Assembly (NCBI GenBank): GCA_017959485.1
Contig: JAGDAM010000116.1
Span: forward strand, 1 to 6,719
Reading direction: 5' to 3'
DNA: 6,719 bases
Source: Clostridia bacterium
GTDB taxonomy: Bacteria > Bacillota_A > Clostridia > Oscillospirales > CAG-272
Below, piece after piece: positions 6,712 to 6,719 of this stretch. Within the stretch, counting starts at the first letter, position 1. The number at the start of each line of letters is the position of its first letter. The position numbers and the translations under genes are program-made. A model generated the notes under the pieces. The model was not told where the DNA came from. It ran no database searches and saw only the letters and a list, made by a program, of their open reading frames with translations.

Positions 6712-6719
6712 CGTTGTTG

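Noticed and set aside
6487..6719. CRISPR array
   Set aside because: Units are only about 68% identical, directly abutting without spacers, and the third copy is inverted.

Overview
The window is a moderately GC-rich (about 60% by eye), densely packed bacterial region with four genes, all on the + strand. A sigma70-type promoter, a strong purine-rich Shine-Dalgarno site and very short gene gaps suggest a Gram-positive anaerobe, most likely an uncultured gut-type member of Clostridia (Oscillospiraceae or Christensenellales-like). This assignment is an inference from gene families and repeat style; no rRNA or other taxonomic marker is present.

Layout. Positions 1-41 hold a two-hairpin repeat cut by the window edge. 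A T-rich leader follows, with an extended -10 promoter (114-143) and a 17-bp dyad across the -10 that could be an operator. Genes 1 and 2 (176-1993 and 2007-3866) encode two full-length half-transporters of the multidrug/lipid ABC exporter type. Gene 3 (3868-4977) encodes an uncharacterised protein with a PD-(D/E)XK-like N-terminal part, a winged-helix-like part and an unexpected extra C-terminal domain. Gene 4 (4986-6446) encodes a type I sulfatase of the heparan N-sulfatase-like kind. The final 273 bases look non-coding and contain two diverged 56-bp tandem units, a perfect hairpin and an inverted third copy.

How the genes fit together. Gaps of 13, 1 and 8 bases suggest one transcriptional unit read from the single promoter. 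The two ABC proteins carry complementary defects: gene 1 has Asp for the catalytic Glu and Gln for the switch His, while gene 2 has LSQGQ for LSGGQ. Together they should form a heterodimer with one active and one degenerate ATP site. No established pathway links the exporter, the nuclease-fold protein and the sulfatase, so the grouping may be lineage-specific.

The best leads are gene 3, which looks like two genes fused in frame at a relic junction near 4621-4638, the asymmetric exporter with its possible promoter operator, the leaderless sulfatase, and the repeat elements flanking the unit.
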